Assembly (NCBI GenBank): GCA_900315455.1
Contig: OMZE01000024.1
Coordinates: forward strand, 1 to 64,000
Reading direction: 5' to 3'
From: an uncultured Prevotellaceae bacterium
GTDB lineage: Bacteria > Bacteroidota > Bacteroidia > Bacteroidales > Bacteroidaceae
Length of the DNA: 64,000 nt
Made by a program: the position numbers and the translations under genes. The notes under the pieces were generated by a model. The model did not search any database, was not told the DNA's origin, and worked only from the letters and a program-made list of their open reading frames with translations. Of the stretch, positions 53,253-62,717 are shown one piece after another (position 1 is the first letter of the stretch; every line of letters begins with the position of its first letter).

Positions 53253-54515
53253 TTATGACAGTCTCTCTATCAGTTCGAGGCACATACGGGAGTTGTGGTA
53301 GGGACATTTCCAGAAACCTGCCTTGTCGTCGCGGCGGTTGATGTTTCCTTCGGGGTCGCGGCTCCACCACCATTCCCCACCCTCTCGGTCGATGAGGTTG
53401 TCCTTGATGTAGGTCCAACAGTCCATGAAATGCTGATAGGCCTCCTCATCACCGAAATACTGGTAGATATTGTAGAAGCCCACCACCGCCTCGGCCTGCA
53501 CCCACCAGTGACGGTCGGTGTCTACATAACCCGTGTCGAGATTGGCCTCATGCACCATCGACCCATCGGCATTGAGCCCTTTCTCCGATGCCTTCGCCAC
53601 CATACGGACGATGGGTTCCACCTCTTTTAACAACAAAGGGTCGCCTACGACAAGTGCTGCCTCATGGATGAGCCAGGAGCACTCAATGTCATGGCCATAA
53701 CTCTCAAGGGCTCCCCCACCCCGCGTCCAGTCGTTCTCGAAAAAGAGATCGAGATGGTGGGTAGCAGGGTTGAGGATATGGTGGGTAAAGATATGAATGA
53801 GATTGCGGACGGCTGCCTCGACCCGAGGCAGCATAGCGACCGGCGAAATACTATTGTCACTATCAGCATTATAGTTACTATAGTCACTATAGTCATTATC
53901 GCCCCATTCCCTCAAACAGCGAAGGAGGTTGGTGTAGGGCTCGATGATGTGGAGATGGGTGTTCTGCGATTTGGGGTAGTTGGCGTCGAGTTCGGAGAGA
54001 CGCATGTCGGCTATCTCGCCCCACTCACGCGTAGACGCCTCAATGTAGCCGTTGTAGACAGTGTCGAGGGAGTGCTGCTCAATGCAGTGGAAGAGGCGGA
54101 GGGCGTAGTCGAGGGCTTCGCTATCGCGCGTGGCGCGCGCATACTCTGACAGACCGTAGATGGCGAAACCGATGGCATAGAACTGCTTCTTCGTATCTTT
54201 GGGCTGGCCAAGATAGTCGACCGACCAATAGGTGCCGCCAAATTCACGGTCGTAGAAATGGCGGAGGATGTAGTCCTTGGCTCGGGTGGCGGCATCGAGG
54301 TATTCCTTCTTGCCGACCACACGGTAGGCGGCAGAAAACGACCAGAGGATGCGTGCCATGAGGATACCGCCCTTGTCGGCGTCCTTCACCAGCGTGCCGT
54401 TGCCGGTCATCTGTCCATAGAAACCACCGTGTTCCAGGTCGACCATATTGTCGAGCCAGAAACGCAGGATATTGTTCTCGAGGGTATCGAGGAATTCTTC
54501 ACGAAGGGTTGACAT
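53253..54515 (-). CDS. AGE-family epimerase (cellobiose/mannobiose 2-epimerase)
   Basis: The product is 420 residues of the (alpha/alpha)6-barrel family of N-acylglucosamine 2-epimerases. Motifs of cellobiose 2-epimerase are visible: ENNILRFWLDNMVDLEHGGF, RILWSFSAAYRVVGKKEYLD, GHDIECSWLIHEAALVVGD and CPYHNSRMCLELIERL, with His residues of the active site. It would convert beta-1,4-mannobiose to mannosylglucose, which the neighbouring GH130 phosphorylase uses. Between residues about 205 and 222 a DNDYSDYSNYNADSDNS tract is encoded by a nonamer array. It is the last gene of the minus-strand mannan cluster, 189 bp after the transporter. Confidence 0.9.
   Translation of the reverse strand: MSTLREEFLDTLENNILRFWLDNMVDLEHGGFYGQMTGNGTLVKDADKGGILMARILWSFSAAYRVVGKKEYLDAATRAKDYILRHFYDREFGGTYWSVDYLGQPKDTKKQFYAIGFAIYGLSEYARATRDSEALDYALRLFHCIEQHSLDTVYNGYIEASTREWGEIADMRLSELDANYPKSQNTHLHIIEPYTNLLRCLREWGDNDYSDYSNYNADSDNSISPVAMLPRVEAAVRNLIHIFTHHILNPATHHLDLFFENDWTRGGGALESYGHDIECSWLIHEAALVVGDPLLLKEVEPIVRMVAKASEKGLNADGSMVHEANLDTGYVDTDRHWWVQAEAVVGFYNIYQYFGDEEAYQHFMDCWTYIKDNLIDREGGEWWWSRDPEGNINRRDDKAGFWKCPYHNSRMCLELIERLS
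53850..53903 (-). repeat. In-frame nonamer array inside the epimerase gene
   Basis: Six ACTATAGTC-type units encode Asp-Tyr-Ser triplets. The same array type is intergenic at 25.3, 56.1 and 62.5 kb. Confidence 0.85.
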
Positions 54516-54584
54516 TGCTATAAGGATTGAAAATTTCAGTAAAAAGGAAATGGGTGATATGGAGGGTGTGTCAAACTAAAATAT

Positions 54585-54645
54585 AACACAGAGATACAGA
54601 GACACAGAGAAAAATAAAAACTCTGTATCTCTGTGCCTCTGTGTT
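54585..54645. repeat. Octamer-based inverted repeat (ACAGAGAC-type)
   Basis: Arms 54585-54609 and 54621-54645 pair with a few mismatches around an A-rich loop. Within each arm ACAGAGAx recurs about every 8 bp. It lies between the epimerase and transporter genes. Confidence 0.75.
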
Positions 54646-54704
54646 GGTATTGATATTGGGGGCTTCATTTTGTGTGTTGCCCAATTCGTTACTCGGGAGA
54701 AAGA

Positions 54705-56045
54705 TTATTTCTTGATGGGGTATTTCTTGAGCAGGAAAATCATGATGACCACGATGGCTGCGGGGAAGAGGGAGAAGAGTGCCCAAATCATGTTGCGCAC
54801 TGCCTCATCGTTGGTAATGGTAATGACGGTCTGCCCGTTGGCATCGGTGCCCGAGATAAAGCCTGCCATACCGAGGAAGAGGGCGACGAGAGAGCCCGAA
54901 ACGGCGGTGCCTAACTTCTGTGCCATCGTTCCTGAAGAGAAGATGAGGCCGGTGGAAGAGGTACCGTTTTTCTCCGTGGCATAGTCGGCCACATCGGCAT
55001 ACATCGACCACAGCAGCGGTGAGTAGAGTCCCACACCAACGGAAGTGATGATGACGATGCCCACCAAGACCCAGATGTATTTCGGGTCCATCGGCACGAA
55101 GAAGAAGGCCACCGAAGAGATAAGGCAGATGAGCGCGGCGATGACAAAGGCCTTGCGCTTCGAACCAACCTTCTTGGTGAACACCGGCGATACACCGCCG
55201 AAAATCATACAGGTCACCTCGCCGAAGGTCATGAAGACGGTGTAGTTGATAATGAGACCACTCACGGTGACATCACCGTGGAGGCAGTATTCCATAAGAT
55301 AACCAGCCACGGCATAGCGGAAGCCATTGAAGAAGTTGGTGCAGATACCGATGAGGGTGAGATATATCCACGGCTTGTTCTTGAACAGGTCGGCGAAAGG
55401 CTTGAAGGTGAACTTCTCTGCCCTGACTGGCTTCAGGCGCTCCTTGGTGAGCAGACCGCAGGCCAACGTCATGATGGTTGCCAACAGTCCGAAGCAGGCA
55501 CCGAGGACGGCATACTGATGCTGGTCGGAACCGCCCACCATCTTCTGCAGATAGGGGAACGACAGCAGGGTGATGAAGCCCATGGCATAGGCACCCACCA
55601 TGCGGAAAGAAGAGAACTGGTTTTTCTCGTTATCGTCGTCGGTCATCACGCCGAGGAGTGAGCCATAGGGCACATTGACTGCCGTATAGACTGCCATCAT
55701 GAGCAAATAGAGCGTATAGGCATAGATGCGCTTGCCCACCAGACCGAAGTCGGGCGTATAGAGCAAGAGGGCGAAGATAAGCCCAAAGGGAATGGCACCG
55801 AAGATGAGCCACGGACGATAGGTGCCCCATCGCGACTGCGTGCGGTCGGCAAGGCTGCCCATGAGCGGGTCGGTGACGACATCGAACAAACGGGCGATGG
55901 CCAGCAACAAGGCGGCATCGGCCACGGTGAGTCCGAAGATGTTGGTGAAGAACAGTGGGAACGCGATGGACATGATTTTCCATGTGATACCGCCGGCAGC
56001 GGCATCTCCGAGGGCATATCCGATTTTTTCTTTCAGTGTTGCCAT
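54705..56045 (-). CDS. GPH/MelB-type sugar:cation symporter (MFS)
   Basis: The product is 446 residues with about twelve helices. It begins KIGYALGDAAAGGITWKIMS and has the GPH-family signature IARLFDVVTDPLMGSLADRT (the cation-binding Asp pair of MelB) and SRWGTYRPWLIFGAIPFGLI. The Bacteroidetes members beside GH130 and AGE genes import mannobiose or mannosylglucose; that is the likely role here. It is placed between GH130 and the epimerase, as in known mannan clusters. Confidence 0.9.
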   Translation of the reverse strand: MATLKEKIGYALGDAAAGGITWKIMSIAFPLFFTNIFGLTVADAALLLAIARLFDVVTDPLMGSLADRTQSRWGTYRPWLIFGAIPFGLIFALLLYTPDFGLVGKRIYAYTLYLLMMAVYTAVNVPYGSLLGVMTDDDNEKNQFSSFRMVGAYAMGFITLLSFPYLQKMVGGSDQHQYAVLGACFGLLATIMTLACGLLTKERLKPVRAEKFTFKPFADLFKNKPWIYLTLIGICTNFFNGFRYAVAGYLMEYCLHGDVTVSGLIINYTVFMTFGEVTCMIFGGVSPVFTKKVGSKRKAFVIAALICLISSVAFFFVPMDPKYIWVLVGIVIITSVGVGLYSPLLWSMYADVADYATEKNGTSSTGLIFSSGTMAQKLGTAVSGSLVALFLGMAGFISGTDANGQTVITITNDEAVRNMIWALFSLFPAAIVVIMIFLLKKYPIKK

Positions 56046-56087
56046 GATGGTAATGGTTTTTTTATGATGTTATTAGGTGTTTTTTAT

Positions 56088-56159
56088 ACTATAGGCACTA
56101 TAGTTACTATAGTCACTATAGATACTATAGATACTATAGATACTATAGCCACTATATAT
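56088..56159 (-). repeat. Nonamer array (ACTATAGNN)8
   Basis: Eight 9-bp units, the first overlapping the GH130 stop codon (TAG). The last two bases vary (GC, TT, TC, AT, CC). Confidence 0.92.
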
Positions 56160-57324
56160 TCTCTTGCGCCTTGTTCTTGGCTACGAGTCGCTTGATGGTT
56201 TCTACCGAGGCAGAGGTGGTGAGGCCATCCACAGGTGTGTTCACGCAGTAGTCGACGAGACGGTCGATGGAAGAGGTGGCTACATGCATGCGGGTGTCGC
56301 TCGACGCATAGTAGATGAACACTTTGCCATCCTCGTCGGCTATCCATCCATTGGCGAAGACCACGTTCATCACGTCGCCGATATACTCCCACCCTTCGGG
56401 AACGAGGAAATAGCCTCCGGGCTGCGCAATGACACGGGTGGGGTCGTCGAGCGCCGTCATATACATATAGAGCACATAACGCAGACCACTGGCACAGCCC
56501 CTCACGCCATGGGCGAGATGCAACCAGCCACGGTCGGTCTTGATGGGGTGTGGACCCTCACCATTCTTCACCTCCATGATGGTGTGGTAGTGGCGGGCGT
56601 TGATAATCCGCTCCTCGGTGACCTCGGCATGGGTGATGTCGTCGACGAGTGCCCAGCCGATGCCTCCACCCGACCCGGTGTCGATGAAACCGTCTTGAGG
56701 ACGGGTGTAGAAGGCATACTTGCCATCGACGAACTCGGGGTGGAGCACCACATTGCGCTGCTGACTGCGCGACTTGAGGTCGGGCAGACGCTCCCAGTTG
56801 ACGAGGTCCTTGGTGCGGGCGATAGCCGCCGTAGCCGTAGCCGCGGAGAGGTCGGCAGGCATGCTGTCGTCGTGACGCTCGGCGCAGAACACGCCATAAA
56901 TCCACCCATCCTCATGCTGGGTGAGGCGCATGTCGTAGATATTGGTGGCCGGTATGACATCATCGGGCATGGTGATGGGCTCGGGCCAGAAGCGGAAGTT
57001 GTCGATACCGTTGGGACTCTCTGCCACGGCGAAGAACGACTTGCGGTCGGCACCCTCCACACGGACGACAATGACGTATTTCCCGTTCCACTTGATGGCA
57101 CCGCTGTTGAGTGTGGCGTTCATCATGATGCGCTGCATGAGATAGGGGTTGTCTTTCTCGCAGAAGTCGTAGCGCCACGTGAGCGGGGTATGCTCGGCAG
57201 TGACGATAGGATTCTGATACTTGGTATAGATGCCATTTCCCCCTTCACAAGGGATATTGGGGCGAGTAAGCAGTTGCTCGTGGCGGTCAGTCAGCGCCTT
57301 GAGACGGGATTTGAAATCGTTCAT
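56152..57324 (-). CDS. GH130 4-O-beta-D-mannosyl-D-glucose phosphorylase
   Basis: The product is 390 residues. GH130 subfamily 1 features are [60 protein letters not shown] and [20 protein letters not shown], with the catalytic Asp in [26 protein letters not shown] and [20 protein letters not shown] fit phosphate- and sugar-binding loops. It phosphorolyses mannosylglucose to mannose 1-phosphate and glucose in the cytoplasm (no signal peptide). With the epimerase it completes intracellular mannobiose use. Confidence 0.95.
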   Translation of the reverse strand: MNDFKSRLKALTDRHEQLLTRPNIPCEGGNGIYTKYQNPIVTAEHTPLTWRYDFCEKDNPYLMQRIMMNATLNSGAIKWNGKYVIVVRVEGADRKSFFAVAESPNGIDNFRFWPEPITMPDDVIPATNIYDMRLTQHEDGWIYGVFCAERHDDSMPADLSAATATAAIARTKDLVNWERLPDLKSRSQQRNVVLHPEFVDGKYAFYTRPQDGFIDTGSGGGIGWALVDDITHAEVTEERIINARHYHTIMEVKNGEGPHPIKTDRGWLHLAHGVRGCASGLRYVLYMYMTALDDPTRVIAQPGGYFLVPEGWEYIGDVMNVVFANGWIADEDGKVFIYYASSDTRMHVATSSIDRLVDYCVNTPVDGLTTSASVETIKRLVAKNKAQENI

Positions 57325-57459
57325 TTTAATCCGTTTTTTGAGTTTAAATTTATTGAAGAGTAAAAGGGTGAAATTTTTTTTCTTTTCCTATGAGGGCTCT
57401 AGTGACCTCCCCCCCTCTCCTCCTAAGAAGAGGAGGGAGATGCCACATGGACCTCAAAA

Positions 57460-58533
57460 CTATTTTATATCCTTGATATCATTGAGGAAGAGGGTGTTGG
57501 GAGCCGCGTAGAGTTTCTTGAAATCCTCGGCACTCTGCTGGTTGGGATCAGGAGCGAAGAACTCCTCCTTGTAGTTGCGCCAAGTGTGGAAATAGCAGAT
57601 GGGATAGCGGTCGAGGATGGGCTGGAGCACCCGCGTCCACCAGGTGGAGTCGGGGAGATTCTTGTAGCCACACTCGGTGACGGCGATGGGCTTGCCATTT
57701 TTCTCGGCGAAAGACTTCAGGAAATCGAGGTCGGCAGTGGCCTGCTTGACGAAATCCTCCTCGGTTCCCCATTGGTAGGCATCCTCACCGATGAGCGCCA
57801 CCCGGTCGTTTCCGGGATAGCGTTTGAGGAAGCGCTCCTCTGTCCATCCTCCATCAAGGTTGGGCGAGAAACTCCAAAGCAGGTTGTCGAACCCACGCTG
57901 GTTGAGCGTGTCCTGCAAGAGGTTCCAAAGGGCAAGATAATCCTCGTCGGAGCACAGTTTCTGTCCCCACCAAAACCAAGAGCCGTTGTACTCGTGCCAC
58001 GGGCGGAAGATGATGGGCACAGGTTTTCCGTCGTCGGTGCGGAGCGTCTCGATGAAGTCGCCCACACGCGTCATCCAGGTGTTGAACTTGGCTTTCACGC
58101 TATCCTCGGTGAGAATCTTGTGCACCACGAGTGTGTCTTCCACATCCCATGCGGTGCCCTCGGTGACCGGGTTGCGCGGGTGCCAACTGATGGTGACGAT
58201 GCCACCACGCAGATGGTGCTTCACCAATTCCTCGCGGATACGGGTGAATGGCACGCTGTCGAGGTTCTTCGCGTCGCCCATCTCGATGCCGCCAAGGTCG
58301 AACCCCATGACGGCAGGGTAGTCGCCCACGGTGGCAAGGATATCGCTGCTGTCGGGCAGGTATTCCCAAGTGAGGCCATAGAATGTATCATCTTGATGGC
58401 CAAACATATAGCCATGCTTCTGGATGGCAGTGAGCCGTTCGAGGAGTTGCTGCGATGCAGTTTTCTGCTCTACCTGTTGCTGACAGGCCATGCACAATGC
58501 GGCCATAGCGACAACAAACATGAGTTTCTTCAT
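57460..58533 (-). CDS. GH26 beta-mannanase, lipoprotein
   Basis: The product is 357 residues. The lipoprotein signal is MKKLMFVVAMAALCMACQQQ. The GH26 (alpha/beta)8 barrel shows the acid/base Glu in IIFRPWHEYNGSWFWWGQKL and the nucleophile Glu in IAVTECGYKNL. Other family motifs are MFGHQDDTFYGLTWEYLPDS and HHLRGGIVTISWHPRNPVTE. It would cut beta-1,4-mannan, likely at the cell surface or periplasm. It lies 15 nt after a second GH26 gene, which it resembles closely in layout; the pair is a tandem duplication. A CTCCTC/GAGGAG hairpin near 57415-57445 follows. Confidence 0.93.
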   Translation of the reverse strand: MKKLMFVVAMAALCMACQQQVEQKTASQQLLERLTAIQKHGYMFGHQDDTFYGLTWEYLPDSSDILATVGDYPAVMGFDLGGIEMGDAKNLDSVPFTRIREELVKHHLRGGIVTISWHPRNPVTEGTAWDVEDTLVVHKILTEDSVKAKFNTWMTRVGDFIETLRTDDGKPVPIIFRPWHEYNGSWFWWGQKLCSDEDYLALWNLLQDTLNQRGFDNLLWSFSPNLDGGWTEERFLKRYPGNDRVALIGEDAYQWGTEEDFVKQATADLDFLKSFAEKNGKPIAVTECGYKNLPDSTWWTRVLQPILDRYPICYFHTWRNYKEEFFAPDPNQQSAEDFKKLYAAPNTLFLNDIKDIK

Positions 58534-58548
58534 GGTATGGAGGGATGT

Positions 58549-59658
58549 TTATGGGGTCTGCGATTTCATGTGCATTCTGAACTGCTGGAATCTCTTCTTC
58601 GAAATATCCTGCAGGAAGAGGGTTTCCTTGAGGTTGTGCAGATTGACGAAGTCTTCGGCACAGGGTTTGTCGGGAGCAGGACCGAAGTTCTCCTCGGGCT
58701 GGTCCCAGGCGTTGCGCCAGAGCAGGACGTAGGAGATGCGGAAGTCCTTGACTGCATTCCACATCGCCGTGGTAAACCAGAATGGGTCGGGAGTGTTGCG
58801 GTAGCCGGTCTCGGAGAGGCAGGCAATCTTCATGTGTTCCTTGGCATACTTGGTCATGACGGTGAGTTCGTCGCGCACGTCACGGATGTATTTGTCTTTA
58901 TCGGCTCCCGAATAGACATCCACACCGAGCACATCGATGAGGTTATCGCCAGGATAGTATTTCAGATAGTTGGCCTCGGTCTCGCCCGACGTGCCGCCAG
59001 GGGAGTAGCAGTAGAGACACGAACTGACACCGTTGGAGCGCAACAACTGGATGGTGTACTCGAAAAACTCCTTATACTCCTCAGGGGTGCAGGAGTCTTT
59101 TCCCCACCAGAACCAACCTCCGCTCATCTCGTGCCAGGGACGGAAGATGACGGGCACGGTCTCACCACGACGGGTCTTGAGCGATGTGAGGAATACGGCG
59201 ACACGGTTGATCCACTTCTTGAACTTCGCATTCTGAGAGCCTCTGGGCAGCAACTCACGTATGGGGTTGCCCGTGGGGTCCCACGCGTTCTTTCCCGTGA
59301 CGGGGTTGTTGGCATGCCAACTGATGGTGACGATGCCTCCACGGAGGTGGTGGGCGATGATTTCCATCTTCATGCGGTCGAAGGGCACGCCATCGAGATT
59401 CTTCAGGGAGTCGAGTTCGATATTGCCCAACTCGAATCCCATGACAGCGGGATAGTCGCCACATACTTCCTTGACATCACTCCGGCCTTCGTCGAAGTGC
59501 CATTTCGTGCCATAAAGTGGGTCGTCCTGATGTCCAATCATAATACCTTTTTTCTGGAATTTCTCCAATCGTGAGCGTAATTTCTCCAAAGGTGTCGCAG
59601 CCTGCAGCGAGGAGGCTGCGAAAACCATAAGTAATGTAGTGATAACCAATTTTCTCAT
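58549..59658 (-). CDS. GH26 beta-mannanase, secreted (signal peptidase I type)
   Basis: The product is 369 residues with signal peptide MRKLVITTLLMVFAASSLQA. The acid/base Glu is in VIFRPWHEMSGGWFWWGKDS and the nucleophile in LSETGYRNT. It shares MIGHQDDPLYGTKWHFDEGR and HHLRGGIVTISWHANNPVTG with the downstream GH26. Unlike that copy it has no lipid Cys, so the two likely act in different places (periplasm against outer-membrane lipoprotein). This fits a division of labour within the mannan cluster, though it is inferred from signal type only. Confidence 0.93.
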   Translation of the reverse strand: MRKLVITTLLMVFAASSLQAATPLEKLRSRLEKFQKKGIMIGHQDDPLYGTKWHFDEGRSDVKEVCGDYPAVMGFELGNIELDSLKNLDGVPFDRMKMEIIAHHLRGGIVTISWHANNPVTGKNAWDPTGNPIRELLPRGSQNAKFKKWINRVAVFLTSLKTRRGETVPVIFRPWHEMSGGWFWWGKDSCTPEEYKEFFEYTIQLLRSNGVSSCLYCYSPGGTSGETEANYLKYYPGDNLIDVLGVDVYSGADKDKYIRDVRDELTVMTKYAKEHMKIACLSETGYRNTPDPFWFTTAMWNAVKDFRISYVLLWRNAWDQPEENFGPAPDKPCAEDFVNLHNLKETLFLQDISKKRFQQFRMHMKSQTP

Positions 59659-59680
59659 TTGTGGATTATTTAATGTTATT

Positions 59681-59747
59681 TTATGGGCTATATGGGCATT
59701 ATGGGCATTATGGGCATTATGGGCAATGTGGGCATAATGGGCGATGT
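59681..59747 (-). repeat. Nonamer array (TTATGGGCA-type), about 7.5 units
   Basis: 9-bp units of TTATGGGCA between the GH26 start and the esterase stop. The variant is related to the ACTATAGTC class (compare mixed units at 62.5 kb). Confidence 0.88.
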
Positions 59748-59748
59748 G

Positions 59749-61029
59749 CTACCTCAGGTGCATTTGCTGCAGGAGCCAGTTCTCCCATTCGTCCCACTGC
59801 TCCTGATACCAGAAGTGCCCCGTCATCTGGTAGATGCTGAGCGTCTTGGGGGCCTGCACTACGTTGTAGACAGAGTAGGCAGAGGATGGTGGCACTACCT
59901 CGTCGTTGTAGCCGAAGGAATACCATCCCGGACAAGTGATGCGGCGGGCGAAATTGATGCCATCGTAATAGCGTGCCCCCTCAACCTTCTTCGGGTCGGG
60001 ATTCTGCACGTTGTAGAAATAGTGAGGCCATCCGCAAGCCTTTTTCTGCAGGGCCATCTCATAGTCGCACATCGCGTCGTGGACGGGCGCAAGGAAGGTG
60101 ACACGCTTGTCGAGCGCTGCCACGGCCAAAGACAGGAACCCTCCCTGTGAAGCACCGGTGACACCGAGGTCACGACCGTTCCACTGTGGAAGGGAAGCGA
60201 TATAGTCGACCGCCCTCACGGCACCTTGTACCACACGACGGTAGAAGTTTTTCTCGGGCAGGTCGAGGTTCGACTCCCAATAGCCGTCGAGCGACGACTC
60301 ACGAATATTCTCATAGACCGACAGCGGCATGGTGACGGGGATGCCATGGATGCCGATTTCAAGGGTGATGGCACCTTGCGATGCCGTATACACATCACCG
60401 CTATAGGGTCTTACACCTGCTCCCGGCACACGCAGCAACGCAGGATATTTCCCTTCGGCCACCGGCACGCAGAGGATGCCGTAGATGAGACTCCCGGGAC
60501 GGTTGTTGACAAAACTGACCTCATAGACGTTCACCTTCTCCGTGCAGCGCTCGGGCAGCAGGGTGAGGTGTGGGTCGAGGGCCTTCTGGCGTGCCTCGTC
60601 GAGCGCACGCTGCCAGAAGGCGTCGAAGTCGGCAGGGCACTTGGTGGCAGGCTGCAGTTTCTCCGGAGAGAACGCCGCGGTGCACAACCCCTCATAGTCT
60701 TTCCCGTCGACATGGGCGGTGACCTTGAGACGATAGAAACCAGGTTGGCTCATCGTACCGGTCCACTCCATCGTGCCGTCTTTCAGCGTCACACCCTTGC
60801 GTTGCGTATCGGGATACATCACCGGACCTGCCTCGAAGTCGACAGTGGTGTTGGGCAGCAGGGTGCCCGACTTGCGCACGTTGACCACGAAACGGGCTTT
60901 CTCGCCCGTGCGGTAGTTCCAGTCTTGGTGGTCGGGGGTTACGCTGACCACGATATTATAACCTCGAATCTGAGCGCTGGCGCTGAATGCCAAGGCGATG
61001 AGGAGGAGGGAGGTGAGTATTCTTTTCAT
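59749..61029 (-). CDS. CE7-type acetyl esterase (acetylxylan-esterase family), secreted
   Basis: The product is 426 residues. Signal peptide MKRILTSLLLIALAFSASAQ, then a beta-sandwich of about 100 residues, then the AXE1 alpha/beta-hydrolase (about 120-426). The catalytic triad is visible as Ser in DLGVTGASQGGFLSLAVAAL, Asp in GWYSFGYNDEVVPPSSAY and His in YQMTGHFWYQEQWDEWENWL. CE7 enzymes remove acetyl groups from sugars; here the substrate is probably acetylated mannan or its oligomers. It is located between two glycanase genes in the mannan cluster. Confidence 0.9.
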   Translation of the reverse strand: MKRILTSLLLIALAFSASAQIRGYNIVVSVTPDHQDWNYRTGEKARFVVNVRKSGTLLPNTTVDFEAGPVMYPDTQRKGVTLKDGTMEWTGTMSQPGFYRLKVTAHVDGKDYEGLCTAAFSPEKLQPATKCPADFDAFWQRALDEARQKALDPHLTLLPERCTEKVNVYEVSFVNNRPGSLIYGILCVPVAEGKYPALLRVPGAGVRPYSGDVYTASQGAITLEIGIHGIPVTMPLSVYENIRESSLDGYWESNLDLPEKNFYRRVVQGAVRAVDYIASLPQWNGRDLGVTGASQGGFLSLAVAALDKRVTFLAPVHDAMCDYEMALQKKACGWPHYFYNVQNPDPKKVEGARYYDGINFARRITCPGWYSFGYNDEVVPPSSAYSVYNVVQAPKTLSIYQMTGHFWYQEQWDEWENWLLQQMHLR

Positions 61030-61126
61030 TTTTTTTGCGATTAGGGTTGCGACGGAGTCGCAACATACTTAACGGCTTCTTTTTGACGGGCCGGGCCTGC
61101 GGACTGGATGGGACGGGCGGGACGGC

Positions 61127-62419
61127 CTATTCTCTGAGTTTGGCCATGCGGGTGACTTCGGCACGGATAATCTGGAGGGTGGTGGTGTCGGTGGAGAAGA
61201 CAGAGTTGAGGCCTTGTGCTTCCTGTGCCGGGTCACCGGTGTAGTCGTCGCCTACCTGCCACTGCTCATGTGCAGGCTGAGCGAAACCTCCCCATCCCCA
61301 GAAGTTGCAACCGGCGAAATGTCCACCACTGGTGGCATTGTCGCCCACAAGTGAGAAGACGAACTTATAGAATCCGTCACGGCCCTGCGTGGGGATGTCC
61401 TTGGTGAACTTAAACCCGTCGCGCGGGTAGCCGAACTCCTCCATCACGAGTGGCTTGTTGAGCCGGTCGCAGATGGTGAGATGGCGGTCGATATAGTTGC
61501 GTGTGCTGTCGCAACTCGCCTGAAGGTCGTCGATGAGGTGGTCGGGACGTGCCCACGACCAGTTGTAGGGCCAGAGATGGATATTGCAATAGTCCACATT
61601 CTTGTCGGCACAGATGCGCTCATAGGCCGCATAGTCGTTCTCGCAGCCCCATGAGCCCTCACTGCCGATGGAGATGAGGTGGTTGGGGTCGAGACTGCGG
61701 ATGAGTGCCGAGGCCTCGGCCAGCCATTTCTCGAAAGCGGGCAGTGCCTCCTTGCTGAACGCCCTTGGCTCATTGCCAATCTGCCACGACATGATGGCAG
61801 GGTCGTCAATATATTTCACACCGGTGTAGCGGTTGGTACGCCCGAGGATGAAGCGCACATAGTCGTAGAAGAGTTCATGGGCCTTGGTGTTCGACGCATA
61901 CTGCTCCACGAACGACATGTATGCGGGATAGCCGTCTTCGTTGGGCCGCGGTGCCTTTCCCGCACCGGCATGCTCAAGATAGAAGGAGTATCCCCCACTC
62001 CACTCCCATGAGTTGTTGAGATAGAGCACCGCCACCATGTCGCGCTTGCCCATCTCCTGCAAGAGGAAATCAAGGCCGGCGAGGATGGTGTCGTTGTATA
62101 CTCCCGGCGATACCTGGAGCGTGGGCTCCACCTTCGTAGTGACACCACGCTCGCCATCGCTCCCCACGAGGATGCGGAGATTGTCGATGCCCATCTCCTT
62201 CATGAAGTCAAGTTCCTGACAAAGACGCTGGCGGTCGCCGCCCTGTCCCTCACTGCCGAGGATGGCGCCATACCAGAAGTTGGTGCCGACATAGTAGTAG
62301 GGTTTTCCCGCACGCTCGAAATGGCCGTCGACAACCTTGACGAACGGGCTCGGAGCCTCGTTGTGCGTACACGCAACGAGCGCAAGAACCACGGTCATGA
62401 ACACGAGTAATCTCTTCAT
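61127..62419 (-). CDS. GH5 (GH5_7-like) beta-mannanase, lipoprotein
   Basis: The product is 430 residues from ATG 62419; the TTG at 62437 is upstream of the lipoprotein signal MKRLLVFMTVVLALVACTHN. The GH5 barrel has NNSWEWSGGYSFYLEHAGAG, the acid/base in MSWQIGNEPRAFS (NEP) and the nucleophile in KPLVMEEFGYPRDGFKFTKD. This arrangement, with the YVGTNFWYGAILGS opening, fits GH5_7 mannan endo-hydrolases. It is likely displayed on the outer membrane. The esterase begins 97 bp later, after a GTTGCGAC/GTCGCAAC hairpin (61046-61064). Confidence 0.9.
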   Translation of the reverse strand: MKRLLVFMTVVLALVACTHNEAPSPFVKVVDGHFERAGKPYYYVGTNFWYGAILGSEGQGGDRQRLCQELDFMKEMGIDNLRILVGSDGERGVTTKVEPTLQVSPGVYNDTILAGLDFLLQEMGKRDMVAVLYLNNSWEWSGGYSFYLEHAGAGKAPRPNEDGYPAYMSFVEQYASNTKAHELFYDYVRFILGRTNRYTGVKYIDDPAIMSWQIGNEPRAFSKEALPAFEKWLAEASALIRSLDPNHLISIGSEGSWGCENDYAAYERICADKNVDYCNIHLWPYNWSWARPDHLIDDLQASCDSTRNYIDRHLTICDRLNKPLVMEEFGYPRDGFKFTKDIPTQGRDGFYKFVFSLVGDNATSGGHFAGCNFWGWGGFAQPAHEQWQVGDDYTGDPAQEAQGLNSVFSTDTTTLQIIRAEVTRMAKLRE

Positions 62420-62525
62420 TTTTCCAAGTGTTTGCAATTTAGGTGCAAAATAAATAAAAAAAAAGGAAAAACGATAATACTTTCTTGTCTTTGTTTTGCA
62501 TTATAGGCTTTTTGTGGCATATGGT

Positions 62526-62656
62526 GATATGGGCAGGATGGACATTATGGGCAATATGGGCGATATAGGCATTATGGGCACTATAGTCACTATGGGCACT
62601 ATAGATACTATAGATACTATAGGCGCTATAGTCACTATAGATACTATAGCCACTAT
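62526..62656 (-). repeat. Nonamer array of mixed ACTATAGTC/ATTATGGGC units, about 14.5 units
   Basis: The longest nonamer array here. It changes gradually from ATTATGGGC-type units on the left to ACTATAGAT-type units on the right, which ties the two variants together. It lies between the two GH5 genes. Confidence 0.92.
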
Positions 62657-62662
62657 TAAAAA

Positions 62663-62690
62663 ACACCGGGGAGTTTTCGCTCCCCGGTGT
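62663..62690 (-). terminator. Terminator of the last GH5 gene
   Basis: A perfect 11-bp stem ACACCGGGGAG/CTCCCCGGTGT with a 6-nt loop is followed on the minus strand by TTTTTT. Confidence 0.85.
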
Positions 62691-62717
62691 AATAGAATAT
62701 CTTAATGGTGATTGGCG

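Noticed and set aside
62439-62666. ORF with YSIYSDYSAYSIYS repeats on the minus strand
   Set aside because: It is a reading of the 9-bp array, without start context or neighbouring gene signals.
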